DNA of 64,000 nt from an uncultured Alphaproteobacteria bacterium (GTDB taxonomy: Bacteria > Pseudomonadota > Alphaproteobacteria > RF32 > CAG-239), in contig CALXZL010000001.1 of assembly GCA_944393215.1 (NCBI GenBank), forward strand, positions 137,718 through 201,717, in the 5' to 3' direction. Shown here piece by piece: positions 60,762 through 64,000 of the stretch. The position numbers and the translations under genes are program-made. Numbering within the stretch: position 1 is the stretch's first letter; every line of letters begins with the position of its first letter. The notes beneath the pieces are model-generated. The model saw only the letters and a program-made list of their open reading frames with translations, had not been told where the DNA came from and did no database searches.

Positions 60762-62231
60762 TTAATTTCCGACCATAATATTCATTTTTTGCAAACTACG
60801 GCGGATACTGTCGCGTTCTTCCTCTTCGGCATTATATAAATCAGATTGTCCGTTAAGATTCAAACGGTGACCGTAAATAAGAGTTTGAGCCAAAGTCGTA
60901 TCTTTTCCGAAAATAAGAGGAACACGATAAGTTTCGGTAAGTATTATATCATCTGACGAAAATTCGGTATTAATATTTTCAAAACGTTTGGGAGCTTCGT
61001 CGATAATCACATCCTCGGTTTTTTTAACTTCGATAATATCCATACTATGTTGATTGCGTCCGTTTTCAAATAAGCGAAACATTCCGTTAATCCCGACATA
61101 TCCGTCCGGATTGGTGATAACGGAGGTATAATTATTTCCGCCTTGTTTGGCAATGGCATTGGAAAGAGCCACGGCATCATAACCCAAAGCATAAAGAGCT
61201 TGTGGTCGTTCGCCGAAAACATAAGCATATTTGTTTACGAAATAATTGCTGTGACTGCGAGAAATTGCCGGATACCAACTTCCAATAATGGTAGATTCGC
61301 TGTTCAAATTAGAGTTTTCCCATAAAGAAGTTCCCAAAAATTTAACATCAGGCGCAAAAACGTCATAATAACCAAACATGGCAACGGCGGATTTAAGTTT
61401 GGCACCTTTTTCGGGAATAAGAACCATATCAAAATCAATTTCCCCTAAAGTATCATGAGAAGAAACACGTTTAAGTGCTTTGGCAGATTCGGCATCTCCG
61501 GCATCAGCTTTAGCTTTGAGAGAAGCTTTGAGCTTTTCCATTCTGGCATGACGCGTATTATAATCGGTCATTTCTTTTAAGATACTTGAAAAATCGGAAG
61601 TATTCGGCGGATAAAAAGCGATTCGAGTAATAATGATGCTGTTTTTTTGAGCGGCTTTGACGGCAGCTTTGGCAACGGCAATACCGGTTGCATTGTCGGG
61701 AACCAATAAAGCCAAACGAGAACGCCCTTGTTTAACGGCATAAGAAATAATCCGATTAACTTGTTCGTCAACCAACAAGCCTAAAGTATAGACACTAGGC
61801 TGGAGAACATCTTCGGTGGTAGAAAAAGCAATAACGGGAATATTTCTGCGTGTTGTTTCATCGGAAATGGCTCGAACGGAAGAGCTTTTCAACGGACCGA
61901 TAATCATTTTCACATTTTGATTAATGGCATTTTGCACGGCAATTCGCGCGCCCTCATCAGAACTTTTAGTGTCATAATATTGCAAGATAAGATTAGGATT
62001 TTTAACATCTTCCAAAGCAATCATGGTTGCATTTTTCAAACCGTTTCCGTAACGAGCGGCATCACCGGTGAGCGGAAGCAACACCCCCACTCTAAAGCTT
62101 GAATTTTCGGAAAGATTAATTTCGGAAAAATCGGTAGAAGAGGCGTCAGCTCCGCCCAAATGATTAACATTTGAAGTCGAGCAACCTAAAAGAGTTAAAC
62201 TTAAAAATAAGGCAGAAATATGTTTTAACAC
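60762..62231 (-). CDS. Penicillin-binding protein activator, LpoA-like lipoprotein
   Basis: The 489-residue protein has a lipoprotein signal peptide (MLKHISALFLSLTLLGCS, lipid-modified Cys at 17). The body is a type I periplasmic-binding fold: RVGVLLPLTGDAARYGNGL, MIIGPLKSSSVRAIS, IPVIAFSTTEDV. This matches the alphaproteobacterial penicillin-binding-protein-activator family, related to the C-terminal half of E. coli LpoA. It should sit on the outer membrane and stimulate peptidoglycan synthesis. It is divergent from rsmI-yraN, the typical neighbourhood. Confidence 0.85.
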   Translation of the reverse strand: MLKHISALFLSLTLLGCSTSNVNHLGGADASSTDFSEINLSENSSFRVGVLLPLTGDAARYGNGLKNATMIALEDVKNPNLILQYYDTKSSDEGARIAVQNAINQNVKMIIGPLKSSSVRAISDETTRRNIPVIAFSTTEDVLQPSVYTLGLLVDEQVNRIISYAVKQGRSRLALLVPDNATGIAVAKAAVKAAQKNSIIITRIAFYPPNTSDFSSILKEMTDYNTRHARMEKLKASLKAKADAGDAESAKALKRVSSHDTLGEIDFDMVLIPEKGAKLKSAVAMFGYYDVFAPDVKFLGTSLWENSNLNSESTIIGSWYPAISRSHSNYFVNKYAYVFGERPQALYALGYDAVALSNAIAKQGGNNYTSVITNPDGYVGINGMFRLFENGRNQHSMDIIEVKKTEDVIIDEAPKRFENINTEFSSDDIILTETYRVPLIFGKDTTLAQTLIYGHRLNLNGQSDLYNAEEEERDSIRRSLQKMNIMVGN

Positions 62232-62323
62232 TTGCTTTTTATCCTAAAATATATTGTTCTGTAAATATAACATCATATTGAAGAAATTAGTTTAAAAAAA
62301 GACTAATGTAAAGAGAAGAGATT

Positions 62324-63157
62324 ATGAAGAGCGGTTTATATATAGTAGCCACACCGATAGGAAATTTAGGAGACATATCTTCCCGAGCCGTTGACGTCTT
62401 AAAAGAGGCAGAGGTCATTGCTTGCGAAGATACAAGAGTAACCAAAAAACTTTTTTCTTTATTAGGTATAAGTCTGCACAAAAGTTTTATAACTTTGCAC
62501 GACCATAACGAAGATGAACAAGCTCAAAAAATCATAGATTGTGTTTTAGCAGGACAAATTGTGGCTCAAGTCAGCGATGCCGGTTCTCCGCTGATATCGG
62601 ATCCGGGATATAAGTTGATAAAACAATGCCGACAAGCCGGAATTTATATAACCACCTTGCCGGGGTGTTGCGCCTTAATTTCGGCATTGCAGCTTTCAGG
62701 ATTACCAACCAATCGGTTTATGTTTGTCGGATTTATTCCCAACAAAGACAAAGCCCGGATTGATTTATTTAATAAATATAAAAATTTGGATTCAACCCTT
62801 ATTTTTTATGAGACAGCGCCGCGGTTGCTCAAAACTTTGGTAGCGGCTCAAGAAGTTTTCGGCAATCGAGAAATGTCGGTGGTGCGTGAAATCAGTAAGG
62901 TTTATGAAGATTGTCAAACGGCACCGGTTGAAGATTTGATAGATTTTTATACCCAAAATCCGCCCAAAGGAGAAATGGTTTTTATGGTTGCACCGGCAAC
63001 GGAAGATCAACAGGAAGAAATAAATTTAGATTCTCTGTTAAAAGAAAAGTTGGAGAAAACAAGCCTAAAAACAGTCGTCAAAGAAATTGTAGAAACCTAC
63101 GGATTAAATAAAAATGAAGTTTATGAACAAGCCTTGAGGATAAAAAATGCCAAATAA
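62324..63157 (+). CDS. rsmI: 16S rRNA 2'-O-methyltransferase RsmI
   Basis: Methylates the 2'-O of C1402 in 16S rRNA. The 277-residue protein has SGLYIVATPIGNLGDISSRA, EVIACEDTRVTKKL, VSDAGSPLISDPGYKLI and LPGCCALISALQLSGLPT, all diagnostic of the tetrapyrrole-methylase-like RsmI family. Its 3' end overlaps yraN by 11 bases. Confidence 0.96.
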   Translation: MKSGLYIVATPIGNLGDISSRAVDVLKEAEVIACEDTRVTKKLFSLLGISLHKSFITLHDHNEDEQAQKIIDCVLAGQIVAQVSDAGSPLISDPGYKLIKQCRQAGIYITTLPGCCALISALQLSGLPTNRFMFVGFIPNKDKARIDLFNKYKNLDSTLIFYETAPRLLKTLVAAQEVFGNREMSVVREISKVYEDCQTAPVEDLIDFYTQNPPKGEMVFMVAPATEDQQEEINLDSLLKEKLEKTSLKTVVKEIVETYGLNKNEVYEQALRIKNAK

Positions 63158-63518
63158 TTATCATAACGGCAAGTTAGCCGAATATATAGCTCTTTTATAT
63201 TTAATATTTCACGGATATTTCCCGATTGCCAAAAACTATATTACCGGCAAAGGCACCCATGCCGGTGAGGTAGATTTAATTGTCCGTAAAGGAAAAACGC
63301 TTGTTTTTGTAGAAGTTAAAGAACGTCGCAGTTTTGAAAAAGCAGCTTACGCCATATCGGAACAGCAAAAGCAACGCATAGTCAGAGGAGCAGAAGTTTT
63401 TTTGGCAAAACATAAGAAATATGATACATATGACATCCGATTTGATGCCATATTGGTAGAATATCCGTTTAAGGTCAGACACTTACGCAATGCATGGGTA
63501 GCATCTAAGCTATTTTAA
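63147..63518 (+). CDS. YraN-family (UPF0102) endonuclease-like protein
   Basis: The 123-residue protein is of the restriction-endonuclease-like UPF0102 family: HNGKLAEYIALLYLIFHGY, GEVDLIVRKGKTLVFVEVKER (D-x(n)-E-x-K core). The function is unsettled in the family. It overlaps the end of rsmI, the common arrangement, and converges with the cca gene, overlapping it by 14 bases. Confidence 0.92.
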   Translation: MPNNYHNGKLAEYIALLYLIFHGYFPIAKNYITGKGTHAGEVDLIVRKGKTLVFVEVKERRSFEKAAYAISEQQKQRIVRGAEVFLAKHKKYDTYDIRFDAILVEYPFKVRHLRNAWVASKLF

Positions 63519-64000
63519 GCTGTTGCAAACGCTCCAAAAGATCTTGTTTAGAGAGAGTAAAACCGCTTTCTATCCAAATTTCTTCAAGATTACGCAAAAT
63601 ATGTCCGATATGTTGTTGTTCACGGATTCCGACATTGATGATATCTTGCCCGCGTAAAGGAAATTTTGGCGTCTCAAAATTCAAAATAAAATTTAAAATA
63701 TGTTGAAAATCCGGCAAAATCTGTTTTTGCAAAGCTTGCGCGATCATCAATTTATTGCGAGCAAAATCTTTGCCGTAAGTGTAGATAATCCGTTTGAGGC
63801 AACGTTCGACTTCAAAATCTCTAAGCGGCACGGAAATGCGAGCCAAATCAATAAAATCTTGTTTTTGTTTTTTGCTAAATTTCATACGCACGGCAAGATT
63901 ATTGGCAAAGGCTTCATCAGGATTAAACAAAATAAACAAGCGAGCCAAGGCATTTTTAGGCAGTTTTTCTTGATTGATTTGCTTATCCAAAAATTCCAAA
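63505..64000 (-). CDS. CCA-adding enzyme/poly(A) polymerase, C-terminal part
   Basis: The start lies beyond the window; about 165 residues are visible. They carry the C-terminal tRNA-binding helices of CCA tRNA nucleotidyltransferases: ALARLFILF, then FPLRGQDIINVGIREQQHIGHILRNLEE and WIESGFTLSKQDLLERL, the usual closing block of the alphaproteobacterial enzyme. The catalytic head is outside the window, so the call rests on this tail. Confidence 0.78.
   Translation of the reverse strand, partial: LEFLDKQINQEKLPKNALARLFILFNPDEAFANNLAVRMKFSKKQKQDFIDLARISVPLRDFEVERCLKRIIYTYGKDFARNKLMIAQALQKQILPDFQHILNFILNFETPKFPLRGQDIINVGIREQQHIGHILRNLEEIWIESGFTLSKQDLLERLQQLKIA

Overview
This window is chromosomal DNA of an AT-rich alphaproteobacterium. 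The family-specific signs are adjacent mic60 (mitofilin) and hemY-like genes, the addB-addA-trxA order, short-form hprK, the dnaQ-coaE / rho-mnmE-mnmG-rsmG-parA-parB arrangement around a replication origin, SRP RNA just upstream of dnaX, and lpoA-like divergent from rsmI-yraN. Several blocks that are usually joined in the class are broken up or shortened. Together with the sugar-storage genes (glgA, an ADP-dependent sugar kinase), this suggests a streamlined, perhaps host-associated or fermentative lineage. The lifestyle is inference.

Left part (1-16 kb): an inactivated trypsin-like protein precedes hslVU and hemW. The minus-strand run rph-rdgB-addB-addA-trxA handles RNA trimming, nucleotide-pool cleaning, double-strand break repair and thiol reduction. 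Between rph and grpE lie two copies of a hairpin repeat, a structured GC-richer block and an unusually long glgA. 16-29 kb: ftsK and a HIT protein (minus), fabD-fabG (plus), then the envelope operon lptF-lptD-surA-rsmA, with xerD convergent. 29-39 kb: aroK, a third copy of the hairpin repeat, then the minus-strand group mic60-hemY-ADP-sugar kinase; tsaD-nth; lptG (far from lptF); cysK; a Sel1-like exported protein; dnaQ and coaE.

Origin region (39.7-40.2 kb): about 0.5 kb of AT-rich sequence between divergent coaE and rho carries two perfect DnaA boxes, several near matches, a CtrA-type site and three GANTC sites. It is almost certainly oriC. To its right almost everything reads away from the origin: rho, mnmE, mnmG, a three-gene insertion (formylglutamate-hydrolase-like, MurA-like, PHP phosphatase), rsmG, parA and parB. 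Two consensus parS palindromes lie at 45.36 and 48.78 kb. A 14-base motif recurs seven times, always on the plus strand, between 42.9 and 51.1 kb.

Right part (51-64 kb): a membrane-anchored thermonuclease with a paralogous small membrane protein, tsaE, hprK, mlaE-mlaF, radA and cvpA, then a small HTH gene and a 450-bp gene-free stretch full of inverted repeats. Next come recR, the ybaB-type gene, dnaX, the SRP RNA gene, an LpoA-like lipoprotein, rsmI, yraN and the end of a CCA-adding enzyme gene.

Most interesting points: the covarying hairpin repeats placed directly behind glgA and the ADP-dependent kinase gene; the origin with its strand-biased motif; the absence of hemE, hemC and hemD from both places where relatives carry them; and the unexplained structured intergenic blocks at 12.9-13.1, 38.2-38.4 and 57.5-57.9 kb. 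No tRNA, rRNA, CRISPR array or intact insertion sequence was seen.
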